Assembly (NCBI RefSeq): GCF_001447995.1
Contig: NZ_LDPE01000007.1
Span: 62,001-126,000 of the forward strand
From: Maribacter dokdonensis DSW-8
Lineage (GTDB): Bacteria > Bacteroidota > Bacteroidia > Flavobacteriales > Flavobacteriaceae
DNA: 64,000 bases
Direction: 5' to 3'
The position numbers were made by a program, and so were the translations under genes. The notes beneath the pieces were generated by a model that saw only the letters and a program-made list of their open reading frames with translations, was not told where the DNA came from and did no database searches. This document shows positions 8,981-18,014 of the stretch, one piece after another; positions within the stretch are counted from its first letter, which is position 1, and each line of letters starts with the position of its first letter.

Positions 8981-10567
8981 ATGAGCGATATTAAAATTCC
9001 AGAAGAATTTCAAATTACATCAACTATAGATCAAAAACAATATTTGGTCAACGGAGAACTAAAAGAATGGAAAGGAGATACCACAAATGTATACTCTACA
9101 ATCTCTTCAACTAAAGAATATAAGCCAACATTATTGGGCAGTATTCCAGACCTGCAAGAAGCGGAAGCGCTCGAAGCTTTAGACGGAGCTTTAAAGGCGT
9201 ATGACAAAGGTCAAGGGGTTTGGCCCACCATGCATGTAAAAGATCGTATTGAATGTATGGAGGTTTTCGTTTCAAAGATGAAAACGAAAAGAGAAGAGGT
9301 AGTAAAACTTTTAATGTGGGAAATTGGTAAATCATTGCCAGATTCTCAAAAAGAGTTTGATAGAACGGTAGAGTATATTGAAGATACCATTGAAGATTAT
9401 AAACAGTTAGATAGAGACGCAGCAAAGTTTACAAAGCATGATGGCGTGTATGCCCATATTAAGAGAGGACCTTTAGGGGTTGTTTTATGTTTGGGGCCTT
9501 ATAATTATCCATTGAACGAAACATTTGCATTACTTATTCCTGCAATTATAATGGGCAATACCACCATTTTCAAACCTGCTAAACACGGTGTTCTGTTGAT
9601 AACACCACTTTTAGAGGCTTTTCAAACAAGCTTTCCTAAAGGAGTAGTAAATGTATTGTTCGGTCGTGGTAGAACGGTTGCCGCGCCCATTATGCAAACC
9701 GGTAAGGTAGATGTACTAGCATTAATTGGTAATAGTAAATCTGCCAATGCTTTACAGGATCAGCATCCAAAAAGCAATAGATTACGATTAGTTCTTGGGT
9801 TAGAAGCAAAAAATCCTGCTATTATATTACCTGACGCTGATTTGGACCTAACTATTAATGAATGTTTAGCCGGAACATTGTCATTTAATGGGCAGCGTTG
9901 TACCGCTTTAAAAGTGGTTTATGTTCATGAAGATATCAGGGCAGATTTCAATAAAAACTTTGCAAAGAAAGTAGACGAGCTAAAGTTCGGAAATCCTTGG
10001 GAAGATGGTGTCAAACTTACTCCCTTGCCTGAACCTGATAAAGCAGCTTACATACAAGGACTTATTGATGATGCGCTTTCTAAAGGTGCTAAGATCATTA
10101 ATAAAAAAGGCGGTCAACATTTTGATAATTACATTTGGCCAGCGGTGCTATATCCTGTGACCAAAGAAATGCGTGTATATCAAGAAGAGCAATTTGGTCC
10201 TATTATTCCTATAGTACCTTTTACGGATATTGAAGAACCTTTAGATGATATGGCAGAAAGTAATTATGGTCAACAAGTAAGCTTGTTCGGTAAAGATGTG
10301 TATGCACTTTCACCGCTGATAGATACCTTGGTGAACTTGGTATGTCGTGTCAACTTGAACAGCTCTTGCCAAAGGGGACCAGATGTTTATCCGTTTACCG
10401 GAAGAAAAGACTCGGCCCAGGCAACTTTAAGTGTGCATGATGCCTTACGCTCATTTTCAATAAGAACATTCGTTGCATTTAAGGATAACGAATTAAATAC
10501 CGATATTATTGAAAATTTATTAGAGGCTAAACTGTCCAATTTTGTAAGTACAGACTATATCTTATAA
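8981..10567 (+). CDS. gapN: NADP-dependent non-phosphorylating glyceraldehyde-3-phosphate dehydrogenase (aldehyde dehydrogenase family)
   Basis: The 528-residue aldehyde dehydrogenase has the nucleophilic cysteine C307 in [16 protein letters not shown] and the general-base glutamate near residue 275 in [36 protein letters not shown] is the N-terminal cofactor-domain block. The N-terminal pattern ([29 protein letters not shown]) resembles plant and bacterial GAPN, which oxidises glyceraldehyde-3-phosphate straight to 3-phosphoglycerate and makes NADPH while skipping ATP formation. The substrate is inferred from family resemblance; another aldehyde is possible. It sits 92 bp after ilvA with a possible own promoter and ends at a strong terminator. 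The NADPH could support IlvC and glutamate-linked steps. Confidence 0.8.
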   Translation: MSDIKIPEEFQITSTIDQKQYLVNGELKEWKGDTTNVYSTISSTKEYKPTLLGSIPDLQEAEALEALDGALKAYDKGQGVWPTMHVKDRIECMEVFVSKMKTKREEVVKLLMWEIGKSLPDSQKEFDRTVEYIEDTIEDYKQLDRDAAKFTKHDGVYAHIKRGPLGVVLCLGPYNYPLNETFALLIPAIIMGNTTIFKPAKHGVLLITPLLEAFQTSFPKGVVNVLFGRGRTVAAPIMQTGKVDVLALIGNSKSANALQDQHPKSNRLRLVLGLEAKNPAIILPDADLDLTINECLAGTLSFNGQRCTALKVVYVHEDIRADFNKNFAKKVDELKFGNPWEDGVKLTPLPEPDKAAYIQGLIDDALSKGAKIINKKGGQHFDNYIWPAVLYPVTKEMRVYQEEQFGPIIPIVPFTDIEEPLDDMAESNYGQQVSLFGKDVYALSPLIDTLVNLVCRVNLNSSCQRGPDVYPFTGRKDSAQATLSVHDALRSFSIRTFVAFKDNELNTDIIENLLEAKLSNFVSTDYIL

Positions 10568-10593
10568 GTTACCTTAATTGATTTATTTTAAGG

Positions 10594-10629
10594 AAAACCT
10601 CTTCTAATTTTTAGGAGAGGTTTCTTTTT
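10594..10629. terminator. Bidirectional terminator between gapN and the convergent TPR-like gene
   Basis: AAACCTCTTCT pairs with AGGAGAGGTTT (10 of 11 pairs) around an AATTTTT loop, with T-rich sequence after it on the + strand and A-rich sequence on the other side. It overlaps the stop codon of the reverse-strand gene at 10604. Confidence 0.8.
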
Positions 10630-11245
10630 TGCATTCTGTGGAAATGGCTTTTGCTCTTTCTAAACCAGAATATGGGTAGTAAGGTGTGGTTTGTTCTTCT
10701 GCTTCAAATAATGTGATGGCGCGTTCAATATCTTTACAAAATGGAATTGTTGATTTGCCAAAGAACTTAGCTGCGCCCATGTCCCATTCGGTTTTGCTTA
10801 AGACCACTCTTGGATTGTTTGGTGCAATACTTAAAGCTTTTTGATAAATTGCTGCATTCTCTCCAGACAAGGTCATGCCATACTTAGCACCGTCAAAAGC
10901 TATATATGCTGTATTTAAGAGCGCATAGGATATCATGATTTCTGGATTGTTTTCCGAAATTGCCGATGCTGTATCTAAAAACTCCTTAGCCCTTGTGAGT
11001 TTTGTGGTCAATACCGTTTCATCTTTTAGCCCAAAGCTACTTACAATTTCAATTAAACCTGCATAATATGGTGGCAACCAATTATCGGTTTCTGCAGCTG
11101 AAATTCTTTCAAAAAGTTGAGATGCTTCGGTATTCTTTTGTTGGTCCCATAAAGCAAAAGCTTTGTTCATACCTTTTTCGTATGACGTTTGTGCGGTAAT
11201 GTTCATTGTGAAAATAAAGGTGATGACTAGTAGTAAGGTTCTCAT
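10604..11245 (-). CDS. Exported TPR-like protein of unknown function
   Basis: The 213-residue protein starts with a signal peptide (MRTLLLVITFIFTMNITAQ, cleavage after Gln-less AQ-type site near residue 19), so it is periplasmic or surface-located. The mature part is helical and TPR-like: YEKGMNKAFALWDQQKNTEASQLFERI, then NWLPPYYAGLIEIV and YQKALSIAPNNPRVVLSKTEW, which follow tetratricopeptide spacing. No catalytic motif is seen. It lies 107 bp downstream of the TonB-dependent receptor on the same strand and may be cotranscribed with it, suggesting a role in the same uptake system; that link is inference only. Confidence 0.7.
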   Translation of the reverse strand: MRTLLLVITFIFTMNITAQTSYEKGMNKAFALWDQQKNTEASQLFERISAAETDNWLPPYYAGLIEIVSSFGLKDETVLTTKLTRAKEFLDTASAISENNPEIMISYALLNTAYIAFDGAKYGMTLSGENAAIYQKALSIAPNNPRVVLSKTEWDMGAAKFFGKSTIPFCKDIERAITLFEAEEQTTPYYPYSGLERAKAISTECKKETSPKN

Positions 11246-11352
11246 GGTATAATTTTTATATGTTATTTATTGTTTTCAAATATCTTTCTATTTAAATGTT
11301 ATTAATAAAATAGATGACCCAGTTGTAGGTTATGGGTATTGAGTTGTAAGTA

Positions 11353-13506
11353 TTAAAGGTTGTCTAGCTGGTTGTAATTTTTATTTTTACTGATTGTCCA
11401 GAAGAAACCAATGAAAAAGAAGCGGTCTGCGGCGGGTGTAATTGTTCTTCGGTCGAATATACCATCAGTATTTGGCTGATCCGCATATTGGTAACCATTT
11501 ATGTTTTTTGTTCCCAGTACATTACTAACGGATAAGTACAATATTTTCTGCGGACTTATCAAATAGGCGTAGTTGAAGTTTAGTGAGTTGAAACTTTTGG
11601 CTTGTTCCGTTAAAAAACGGCCTGTGCTTGGGTCTGTATAACTACGACCGGATGCATAGTTGTAGCTGAATCCGATCTGACTTTTCCAATCCTCAACCCA
11701 TCGTTTTACCACTAATGATGCATTATGCTTGCTGGCAAAATCTGGTGTAGCTTTGGTTGGGTAATTTCGATAATTTCTTTTCGTATCTAAATAAGAATAA
11801 GACATCCAATATTCTGTATTTTTTAATGTTTTGTTGTCTCTCCAGAAAATGTCCAATCCTTTTGCAAAACCATTGCCAGTATTATCGTAGGTAGAAGTGG
11901 ACAGTGTAAAAGCTGTATTGTATTTGACTAAATTATTATAGTCTTTATAATATGCTTCGGCTCTAAAAATCTGTTTGTTTTTTACAAATTGATAGTTGGC
12001 AATATAATGTGTGGTTTTTTCAGCCGTAAAATCGGTATTGAACTTTAGGTACTCATTTCTAGGGTTTTGAAAGAACTCTCCGTATGCCAGAGAAAATTGT
12101 GCATTTTGCCCAGCTTTATAGGCTAGAGAGAGTCTTGGAGATAGATTAAATTCTTGTAATAATTGTGAATATTCACCTCTAAGACCCACTTTTGTCGCTA
12201 GATTTTTTGAGAAGAAAATATCTGCCTCGGCAAAGCCGCCTAAAAGGTTGTTGTTAAATTTGTATTCATTTTCAATAGTATTCGCACTGTAATCTTCTTT
12301 GAAGTCGGTTATAAAATATTCAGCACCAAAGTTTAATTTGTAACTACTGGAAAAGTATTTCTTCAGTGCTAATTTAAAATGGGCAGAATTTTCGGTGTCC
12401 GTAATATCTGCTGTGTCTAACTTTAATTTCGTTTGATCGCTAGCAAAGCTTATTCCAGTTGAAATACTCCAATCCTTTTCCATAAAATCTTGATAAGAAG
12501 TATTTAGATAAAGGTTGTTATTGTTCAACCCAAATCTAACACCATTAACTTCATTGATGTCTTCTTGTGTTAAGTCAAAGTCAACAGCGCTGTAGGCACC
12601 ATATACTTTTAGAAGTCCGTCATTATTGAATTTATATCTGTATACTGCTTCGCCTCCAAAAGATGCTACAGGTTTATGCCATTCATTGTTATCTGGATAT
12701 AATTCCTGATACGGTGCAAGATTTATATAATTGGCATTGACGCTTAGCGAACTTTTATCCCATATTTGGGTATTTCCAAGTCCTAGGCCAACCGTCATTA
12801 TTGAAATATCCGTTTTTTCTTCTTGTGGTTCGTTTACACTGTTCAATAGTAAAACACTTGATAGTGCTTGACCGTATTCTGCGGAATAACCTCCCGTTGA
12901 GAAGGTAATTCCTTTAAATAAGAAAGGAGATAACCGGCCCCTTGACGGTATGTTGTTTGCCGAAGGAGAATACGGAGTAAACACACGCATACCATCAACG
13001 AATATTTGAGTTTCCTCTGCATCGCCACCTCTAACGAATAATCTGCCATCCTCGGCAACATTAGAAGTACCGGGTAATGTCTGTAATGCGCCTACAAAGT
13101 CTCCTAAGGCTCCTGCTGTGGTTACAATATCAAGTGGTTTTAAAGCGGTAACCTTTGCATTGTCGCCTGCATTAAATGTACCGGCGTTAACGGTAACGGC
13201 ATCCAATGTGTTTACATCATCTCTTAATTTGATGGTGATATTTTGAAAATGATTGATTTTGTCTGATTTTGAATAGGTTTCAAACGAAATGGATGAAGCA
13301 ATTAAAGTATGTATTCCAGTAGCATCGGTTTCAAAGGAAAATACCCCTTGATCATTGGTTGCAGTACCATCATACGTTCCTTTTAAATATACATTTGCCC
13401 CAATAATTGGTAAGCCTTGTTGGTCAATTATCTTACCGGAGATAGTTGATTGCGCGTATGTATGCACGTAGAGTAGTGTAAGTAAAGCAATTAGTAGCGT
13501 CTTCAT
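11353..13506 (-). CDS. TonB-dependent outer-membrane receptor with carboxypeptidase-like regulatory domain
   Basis: The 717-residue form starts with a clean signal peptide, MKTLLIALLTLLYVHTYAQ. A CarboxypepD_reg-like domain follows (STISGKIIDQQGLPIIGANVYLKGT), then a plug domain (LQTLPGTSNVAEDGRLFVRGGDAEETQIFVDGM) and a C-terminal 22-strand-type barrel. The family imports ligands across the outer membrane using TonB energy. No SusD partner is adjacent, so the ligand may be a siderophore, vitamin or oligosaccharide; it is not predictable. A longer start at 13566 is open, but it would place 20 odd residues before the signal peptide and would run over a promoter-like motif at 13535-13566, so the ATG at 13506 is preferred. 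Confidence 0.9.
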   Translation of the reverse strand: MKTLLIALLTLLYVHTYAQSTISGKIIDQQGLPIIGANVYLKGTYDGTATNDQGVFSFETDATGIHTLIASSISFETYSKSDKINHFQNITIKLRDDVNTLDAVTVNAGTFNAGDNAKVTALKPLDIVTTAGALGDFVGALQTLPGTSNVAEDGRLFVRGGDAEETQIFVDGMRVFTPYSPSANNIPSRGRLSPFLFKGITFSTGGYSAEYGQALSSVLLLNSVNEPQEEKTDISIMTVGLGLGNTQIWDKSSLSVNANYINLAPYQELYPDNNEWHKPVASFGGEAVYRYKFNNDGLLKVYGAYSAVDFDLTQEDINEVNGVRFGLNNNNLYLNTSYQDFMEKDWSISTGISFASDQTKLKLDTADITDTENSAHFKLALKKYFSSSYKLNFGAEYFITDFKEDYSANTIENEYKFNNNLLGGFAEADIFFSKNLATKVGLRGEYSQLLQEFNLSPRLSLAYKAGQNAQFSLAYGEFFQNPRNEYLKFNTDFTAEKTTHYIANYQFVKNKQIFRAEAYYKDYNNLVKYNTAFTLSTSTYDNTGNGFAKGLDIFWRDNKTLKNTEYWMSYSYLDTKRNYRNYPTKATPDFASKHNASLVVKRWVEDWKSQIGFSYNYASGRSYTDPSTGRFLTEQAKSFNSLNFNYAYLISPQKILYLSVSNVLGTKNINGYQYADQPNTDGIFDRRTITPAADRFFFIGFFWTISKNKNYNQLDNL

Positions 13507-13534
13507 TATTGATTGTATTTTTTGATTGATGCCA

Positions 13535-13566
13535 CAAATATGAATTGTTCGTAATGGTTTGAACAA
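13535..13566 (-). promoter_or_regulatory. Putative promoter of the TonB-dependent receptor
   Basis: Read on the reverse strand this is TTG (13566-13564), a 21-bp spacer, then CATATTTG (13542-13535), one mismatch from the TAnnTTTG consensus. It lies about 30 bp before the preferred start at 13506 and supports that start. Confidence 0.45.
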
Positions 13567-13672
13567 AATGGTTTTCTCAATTGTAGATTTTCTGTACTGA
13601 ATTGGGTCAATTTATAATTGTGAGGAATTACGTGGGGTTAATTTTTCACAGAAATATGGTAATTAATTTGAG

Positions 13673-13701
13673 TTGAAACCGACATATGCGTTCTAACTTT
13701 G
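13673..13701 (+). promoter_or_regulatory. Putative promoter of the MFS exporter gene
   Basis: TTG at 13673-13675, an 18-bp spacer and TAACTTTG at 13694-13701 match the Flavobacterium consensus TTG-N17-23-TAnnTTTG. The expected transcript start is about 50 bp before the ATG at 13758. Confidence 0.55.
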
Positions 13702-13757
13702 CCTTTTTAATTGCTTGTGTTATATAGATTGATGCAGAAAGATTTAAAGTTTGAATT

Positions 13758-14957
13758 ATGGAAAAATTAAAAACAAATAAAAAAGCATTATTTGCTTTAG
13801 CTATAGGAGGTTTTGGAATAGGGCTTACCGAGTTCGTTATCATGGGAATTTTAACGGAAGTATCTGGTTCTTTAGGAATAACAATTCCACAGGCAGGGCA
13901 TTTTATTGCTGCTTATGCTTTAGGGGTAGTTGTGGGCGCGCCGTTGTTGACAGGTTTTGGGTCTAAGCTTAGTCCTAAAAAAATGTTGTTCTTGTTAATG
14001 ATTTGGTTTACGGTTTTTAACACCCTGTCTGGTTTGGCAACTGGGTATACCAGTTTGTTATTTTTAAGATTTTTATCAGGAATACCACATGGTGCCTTTT
14101 TTGGTATTGGTGCGGTAGTGGCCACTAAGCTTGCGAAAAAAGGAAAAGGTGCTCAGGCTATTTCCATTATGTTCTCTGGCTTAACCGTAGCCAATGTAAT
14201 AGGAGTGCCAATTGGTACGTATTTAGGTCAGCAATTTAGTTGGAGTGTTTCTTTTTACCTAGTGGGTCTTGTTGGTTTATTGGCACTTGGCAGTATTTAT
14301 TTATGGATGCCGCAAATTAAGGTTGAAGAGCGGGAAGAAAAGGTTACGGTGTCCCAAGGTTTAAAAAATAGCGAACTATGGGCATTGATTGCGCTGACCA
14401 CTATAGGTACAGGCGGATTTTTTGCATGGTACAGTTATGTTGCTCCTTTAATTACGGATGTAGCAGGTCTGCCAAATCATTTTGTTGGTTACGCTATGAT
14501 GTTGGCCGGTTTGGGTATGGTTGCAGGAAATTTTTTAGGGGCTAAAATGGCAGAGTGGTTTTCTCCTTTAAAAGCGGTTATAATTAGTCTATCGGTAATG
14601 TGTGGTATTTTGTTATTGAATATGATGGTAGCGACCAACCCTTATCTGTTAATGGTACTTACTTTTGTAATTGGAGCAATATCATTTACTGTGGCAACGC
14701 CTATTCAAATGGCTATCATAAATACCTCTAAGGGTTCAGAAATGCTAGGTTCTTCCATGAACCAAAGTGCTTTTAATATGGGTAATGCATCTGGAGCGTA
14801 TTTGGCTGGCTTACCAATTGCCTTTGGGTACGGTATTGTGTATTCTAGCTTAGTGGGTGCTATACTTGCTTTTTCTGGTGTAGCAATAGCTGTAGGTATT
14901 TTAATCGTAAGAAAAAGAAAGGAAAGTAAATATAGAAAAATGGCTATGGGCTGTTAA
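13758..14957 (+). CDS. MFS transporter, DHA1/AraJ-like efflux family
   Basis: The 399-residue inner-membrane protein has about 12 transmembrane segments. The first block ALAIGGFGIGLTEFVIMGIL and the fourth-segment pattern FLRFLSGIPHGAFFGIGAVVATKLA are hallmarks of the AraJ/YdhP-like DHA1 subgroup, as is IMFSGLTVANVIGVPIGTYLGQ in segment five. These proteins usually export sugars or small drugs by proton antiport; the substrate here is unknown. It is divergent from the TonB-dependent receptor across a 251-bp region with promoters for both, and it is closed by a strong terminator, so it is probably monocistronic. Confidence 0.88.
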   Translation: MEKLKTNKKALFALAIGGFGIGLTEFVIMGILTEVSGSLGITIPQAGHFIAAYALGVVVGAPLLTGFGSKLSPKKMLFLLMIWFTVFNTLSGLATGYTSLLFLRFLSGIPHGAFFGIGAVVATKLAKKGKGAQAISIMFSGLTVANVIGVPIGTYLGQQFSWSVSFYLVGLVGLLALGSIYLWMPQIKVEEREEKVTVSQGLKNSELWALIALTTIGTGGFFAWYSYVAPLITDVAGLPNHFVGYAMMLAGLGMVAGNFLGAKMAEWFSPLKAVIISLSVMCGILLLNMMVATNPYLLMVLTFVIGAISFTVATPIQMAIINTSKGSEMLGSSMNQSAFNMGNASGAYLAGLPIAFGYGIVYSSLVGAILAFSGVAIAVGILIVRKRKESKYRKMAMGC

Positions 14958-14980
14958 TTAATTATTGTAATAAAATAGTA

Positions 14981-15012
14981 AAAAGCAACCTTGTTCAAGG
15001 TTGCTTTTTTTT
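14981..15012 (+). terminator. Rho-independent terminator after the MFS exporter
   Basis: AAAAGCAACCTTG pairs perfectly with CAAGGTTGCTTTT (13 bp, very small loop) and runs into eight or nine T. Confidence 0.92.
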
Positions 15013-15147
15013 GTTATTCTGTTTGGTTTATGGTTATATCAAAATGCTTGTAATCAATACCTTTTATTGTTAAATTTTTTATTTTGTGCAGTTCATCGGT
15101 AATTTTATACATTTTAACGCGTTATAAGGGTCTAAACCTACAATGCT

Positions 15148-16416
15148 TTGTCACGTACCAAACTATTCTTTGGAACCATAATTATGGTTCTCTTACTTTT
15201 TGTTCTAACGGCTTCATCTTTTAAGCCTGAACATTCAGAGGCAATTATTGCAAATCCTAACGCTGTTAAAACGCTTGCGGAGAAAAGGGAAATCAAACTG
15301 TATAATATACGGCAGAAAGCTTTGAACAAAGCATTATCGGAATATTTTGATAAGGCTATAAAATCTGGCGATATTGTAGGAGCAGGTGTAAGTATTGTAA
15401 ATGGCGATTCTGTAATTCTTTCTAATGGATACGGAAAAAGAAGTTATAATGGTAAAGAGTCGGTAGATGCAGAAACATTGTTTAGACTAGGATCAATATC
15501 TAAGGGATTTACCGGTATATTGGCTGCAAGTTTGGAGAGTGATGGTAAGCTTCGTTTAGAAGATAAGGTTTCAAGTTATTTGCCCAATTTTCATTTTGGT
15601 AGTCAACAGAATACAGAGCGTATAAAACTTTCACATCTTCTTTCGCATACCTCTGGTACGCCATATCATAGTTATACAGATTTGGTTGAGGCTGGGTTAT
15701 CTATGTCCTCTATAAGTGAAAAATTCAATAATGTGGATCCTATCAGTGAACCTGGTATACAATACAGTTATCAGAATGCCATGTTTTCTGTTTCACAGGA
15801 AGTAATGTTGAAAGCCACAGGAAAAGATATAAAGGCCTTATTGACCGATAGATTTTTTGACCCTCTTGGTATGAGTTCGGTTTCTATGGATCATGAGTCT
15901 TTAATGAATACAGATAATATTGCATTGCCTCATATTAAGAGGCGTAATGGGTGGAAACAGGTATTGCCTAGGGACAATTATTACAACGCAATTGCTGCAG
16001 GTGGTATAAACGCAAATTCATTGGATATGGCCAAGTGGATGCGATTTTTATTGGGACATAATCCAGAAGTGATGTCAAAAGATGAAATGGCACCGGCTTT
16101 TAAACCATTTATAGAATTAAAAGGTCATCGTAAATATTATCAAAAGTGGCCTGGTCATGTAAAATCATCGTACGGTTTTGGTTGGAGAATTCATACTTTA
16201 AAAGAGAATGAAAGTGGGGCAGAAGAAACCATTTGGCATCATGGTGGGAGTGTAAACAACTATAGAAATGAAATTGCACTTTTTCCTGAATCTGATTTAG
16301 GAATCTGTGTATTGATCAATGGACCATCAAAGTTGGTAAAAACCGTAATCCCGGATTTACGGGCAATAGTTAAAAGTATTTATGATAAGGATATTGCTGT
16401 TGCAACTAGTATTTAA
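15148..16416 (+). CDS. Exported serine hydrolase, class C beta-lactamase/D-Ala-D-Ala carboxypeptidase fold (family S12)
   Basis: The three catalytic motifs are visible: SISK at S116-K119 in LFRLGSISKGFTG, YQN in YSYQNAMFSVSQE, and HHGG in WHHGGSVNNYRNE. The family includes beta-lactamases, penicillin-binding carboxypeptidases and esterases; this one cannot be assigned further and is not evidence of resistance. A TTG start at 15148 is chosen because no in-frame ATG exists between the upstream stop (15133-15135) and residue 12. Only the TTG start gives a signal peptide with a basic n-region (MSRTK) before the hydrophobic core FFGTIIMVLLLFVLTASS. Starting at ATG 15181 would remove that region. 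It is followed by a strong terminator. Confidence 0.82.
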   Translation: MSRTKLFFGTIIMVLLLFVLTASSFKPEHSEAIIANPNAVKTLAEKREIKLYNIRQKALNKALSEYFDKAIKSGDIVGAGVSIVNGDSVILSNGYGKRSYNGKESVDAETLFRLGSISKGFTGILAASLESDGKLRLEDKVSSYLPNFHFGSQQNTERIKLSHLLSHTSGTPYHSYTDLVEAGLSMSSISEKFNNVDPISEPGIQYSYQNAMFSVSQEVMLKATGKDIKALLTDRFFDPLGMSSVSMDHESLMNTDNIALPHIKRRNGWKQVLPRDNYYNAIAAGGINANSLDMAKWMRFLLGHNPEVMSKDEMAPAFKPFIELKGHRKYYQKWPGHVKSSYGFGWRIHTLKENESGAEETIWHHGGSVNNYRNEIALFPESDLGICVLINGPSKLVKTVIPDLRAIVKSIYDKDIAVATSI

Positions 16417-16437
16417 AATTGAAATAGGAATTTAACT

Positions 16438-16476
16438 AAAAAGTCCCTTTAATCAGTGATTAAAGGGACTTTTTTA
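16438..16476. terminator. Bidirectional terminator between the serine hydrolase and leuB
   Basis: AAGTCCCTTTAATCA and TGATTAAAGGGACTT form a perfect long stem (about 17 bp with flanking A/T) around a one-base centre, with T-run on one side and A-run on the other. It serves the convergent genes ending at 16416 and 16490. Confidence 0.92.
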
Positions 16477-16489
16477 TTTAAAAATTGGT

Positions 16490-17545
16490 CTAGATATTGT
16501 TAGCCAACCAATCTCCAACTTCACTGGTTTTATAGCTTTTGCCACCTTCGGATAAATCCTCTGTAACATAACCTTCGGCCAATGACTTATTAACTACTCG
16601 TCTAATTTCTTCAGCTTCTTCAGTTAAATCTAAATCTTCAAAAAGCATGGCTGCAGAAAGTACAGTTGCTAAAGGGTTTGCAATGTCCTTACCTGCCGCT
16701 TGCGGATAAGAACCATGTATAGGCTCGTATAAAGAGACATCACTACCAACAGATGAAGAAGGCATTAGTCCCATAGATCCTGCAATTACAGATGCTTCGT
16801 CTGTTAGAATATCACCAAATAGGTTTGCTGTAATGATTACATCATATCCTTTTGGCCACTGAATTAAACGCATTGCTACGGCATCTATAAACTCATATGT
16901 AACCTCTACTTCCGGATAATCTTTTTCCATGGCCTGTACGGTCTCTCTCCAAAGTCTAGATGATTCCAATACGTTGGCCTTGTCTACACAACATAATTTT
17001 TTAGAACGTTTCATAGCAAATTCAAAGCCTTTTTTAGCTAATCTTTCTATTTCAAAACGTTGGTAGGTCATGGTGTCAAATGCAGTATTTCCATCATCTT
17101 TTCTACCACGTTCCCCAAAATAAACCCCTCCTGTTAATTCTCTTAGAATAATTAAATCCGTTCCTTCTATACGATCTCTTTTCAAAGGAGATTTGTCTAT
17201 CAATGAAGGAAATGTAAATGTTGGTCTAACGTTAGCAAATAAGCCTAATTTTTGTCTCATTTTCAACAATCCCTGTTCTGGACGAACTTTTGCTGACGGG
17301 TCATTGTCAAAACGGGGGTGACCTATAGCACCGAATAAAACAGCATCTGCATTTGCACAAATTTCATGTGTTTCGTCTGGGTAAGGCTCTCCAACGGCAT
17401 CAATAGCTGCCGCACCGGTAAGCGCTGGCTGCCAAGTGATATGGTGCTCATATTTTTTAGCAATGGCATCACATACCTTTACTGCTTGATCAATAACTTC
17501 AGGACCGATACCATCACCGGCCAATAAGGCAATATTTAATTTCAT
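16490..17545 (-). CDS. leuB: 3-isopropylmalate dehydrogenase
   Basis: LeuB oxidises and decarboxylates 3-isopropylmalate to 2-oxoisocaproate with NAD. The 351-residue chain opens with LNIALLAGDGIGPEVIDQAVKV. It has the substrate arginine region (RPEQGLLKMRQKLGLFANVRP), RELTGGVYFGERGR and the Mg-binding ANLFGDILTDEASVIAGSMGLMPS. GSYPQAAGKDIANPLAT is the cofactor loop of the NAD-specific type (EPIHGS..PD..GK). It is the last gene of the leucine operon. It is separated from leuA by a four-helix-bundle gene and repeat-rich spacers, 75 bp of which lie directly before its ATG. Confidence 0.97.
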   Translation of the reverse strand: MKLNIALLAGDGIGPEVIDQAVKVCDAIAKKYEHHITWQPALTGAAAIDAVGEPYPDETHEICANADAVLFGAIGHPRFDNDPSAKVRPEQGLLKMRQKLGLFANVRPTFTFPSLIDKSPLKRDRIEGTDLIILRELTGGVYFGERGRKDDGNTAFDTMTYQRFEIERLAKKGFEFAMKRSKKLCCVDKANVLESSRLWRETVQAMEKDYPEVEVTYEFIDAVAMRLIQWPKGYDVIITANLFGDILTDEASVIAGSMGLMPSSSVGSDVSLYEPIHGSYPQAAGKDIANPLATVLSAAMLFEDLDLTEEAEEIRRVVNKSLAEGYVTEDLSEGGKSYKTSEVGDWLANNI

Positions 17546-17552
17546 GGTTAAT

Positions 17553-17588
17553 CGCTTTTTCGCTTTTCGCTGTACGCTAAACGTTATA
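17553..17588. repeat. CGCTnnn heptad repeats between the four-helix-bundle gene and leuB
   Basis: On the + strand the units CGCTTTTT, CGCTTTT, CGCTGTA, CGCTAAA, CGTTATA run head to tail. CG dinucleotides begin at 17553, 17561, 17568, 17575, 17582 and again 17596, so the 7-bp phase is nearly perfect. The array ends 7 bp before the leuB ATG. A matching CG-phased array lies on the other side of the neighbouring gene. Confidence 0.7.
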
Positions 17589-17620
17589 CTTTAATCGTAT
17601 ATAGTTTAGGCTATTTATAA

Positions 17621-17977
17621 TTATATCTTATTAATTAAACTATTTAAACTTCTTCTCACTTTATTTACTTTATCATGAATGCTTAAAAACTCTTTATTCA
17701 TAATATAGTCAAGGTCTTTTGCTAATATTGTAAAATACTCTAATTCACTTGCCGAGCCTTGAGCTATAATTAAAAATCTTTTGAATTCAGCATCAGATTC
17801 CCTTCCGCACCCTTCAGCTATATTTGCTGGTATGGATGAAGAAGCTCTTCTCATTTGACTTGTTAATCCAAAATTTTCATCGTTTGGGAAGTTCTTGGTC
17901 AATTTATACGTTTCTAAAGTAATTTCATGACCTAATTCCCAAACTGTATATTTTTTATAATCCCTCATTTTTGGCAT
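17621..17977 (-). CDS. Four-helix-bundle protein, 23S rRNA intervening-sequence protein (S23/IVP) family
   Basis: The 118-residue protein has the S23/IVP family core: WELGHEITLETYKLTKNFP, then FGLTSQMRRASSSIPANIAEG and a helix EFKRFLIIAQGSASELEYFTILAKDL. Homologues were first found as ORFs inside 23S rRNA intervening sequences and also stand alone in many genomes; the related bAvd protein works with diversity-generating retroelements. Here the gene stands between leuA (34 bp upstream) and leuB (75 bp downstream) on the operon strand, flanked by CG-phased heptad repeats. No leucine-related role is known. No reverse transcriptase or rRNA is nearby. It may be a passenger cassette, a nucleic-acid-binding protein or an RNA-level regulator. 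Confidence 0.85.
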   Translation of the reverse strand: MPKMRDYKKYTVWELGHEITLETYKLTKNFPNDENFGLTSQMRRASSSIPANIAEGCGRESDAEFKRFLIIAQGSASELEYFTILAKDLDYIMNKEFLSIHDKVNKVRRSLNSLINKI

Positions 17978-17978
17978 T

Positions 17979-18014
17979 TAGCGCTTAACGAACAGCGTCA
18001 AGCGCTTTGCGCTA
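17979..18014. repeat. CG-phased heptad repeats with dyad symmetry between leuA and the four-helix-bundle gene
   Basis: From 17980 the + strand reads AGCGCTT, AACGAAC, AGCGTCA, AGCGCTT, TGCGCTA: five heptads with CG at 17982, 17989, 17996, 18003 and 18010, exactly 7 bp apart. AGCGCTT (17980-17986) and AAGCGCT (18000-18006) are also inverted repeats, so the leader RNA can fold. The array fills the whole 34-bp gap and includes the leuA stop codon. Confidence 0.7.

Noticed and set aside
13507..13566. Longer N-terminus for the TonB-dependent receptor
   Set aside because: It would put 20 residues in front of a normal signal peptide and overlap a good promoter motif.
15143..15181. ATG at 15143 as start of the serine hydrolase
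   Set aside because: It is out of frame and reaches a stop after 12 codons.
17621..17977. Diversity-generating retroelement accessory gene (bAvd)
   Set aside because: The fold family is related, but no reverse transcriptase, template repeat or variable repeat is found in the window.
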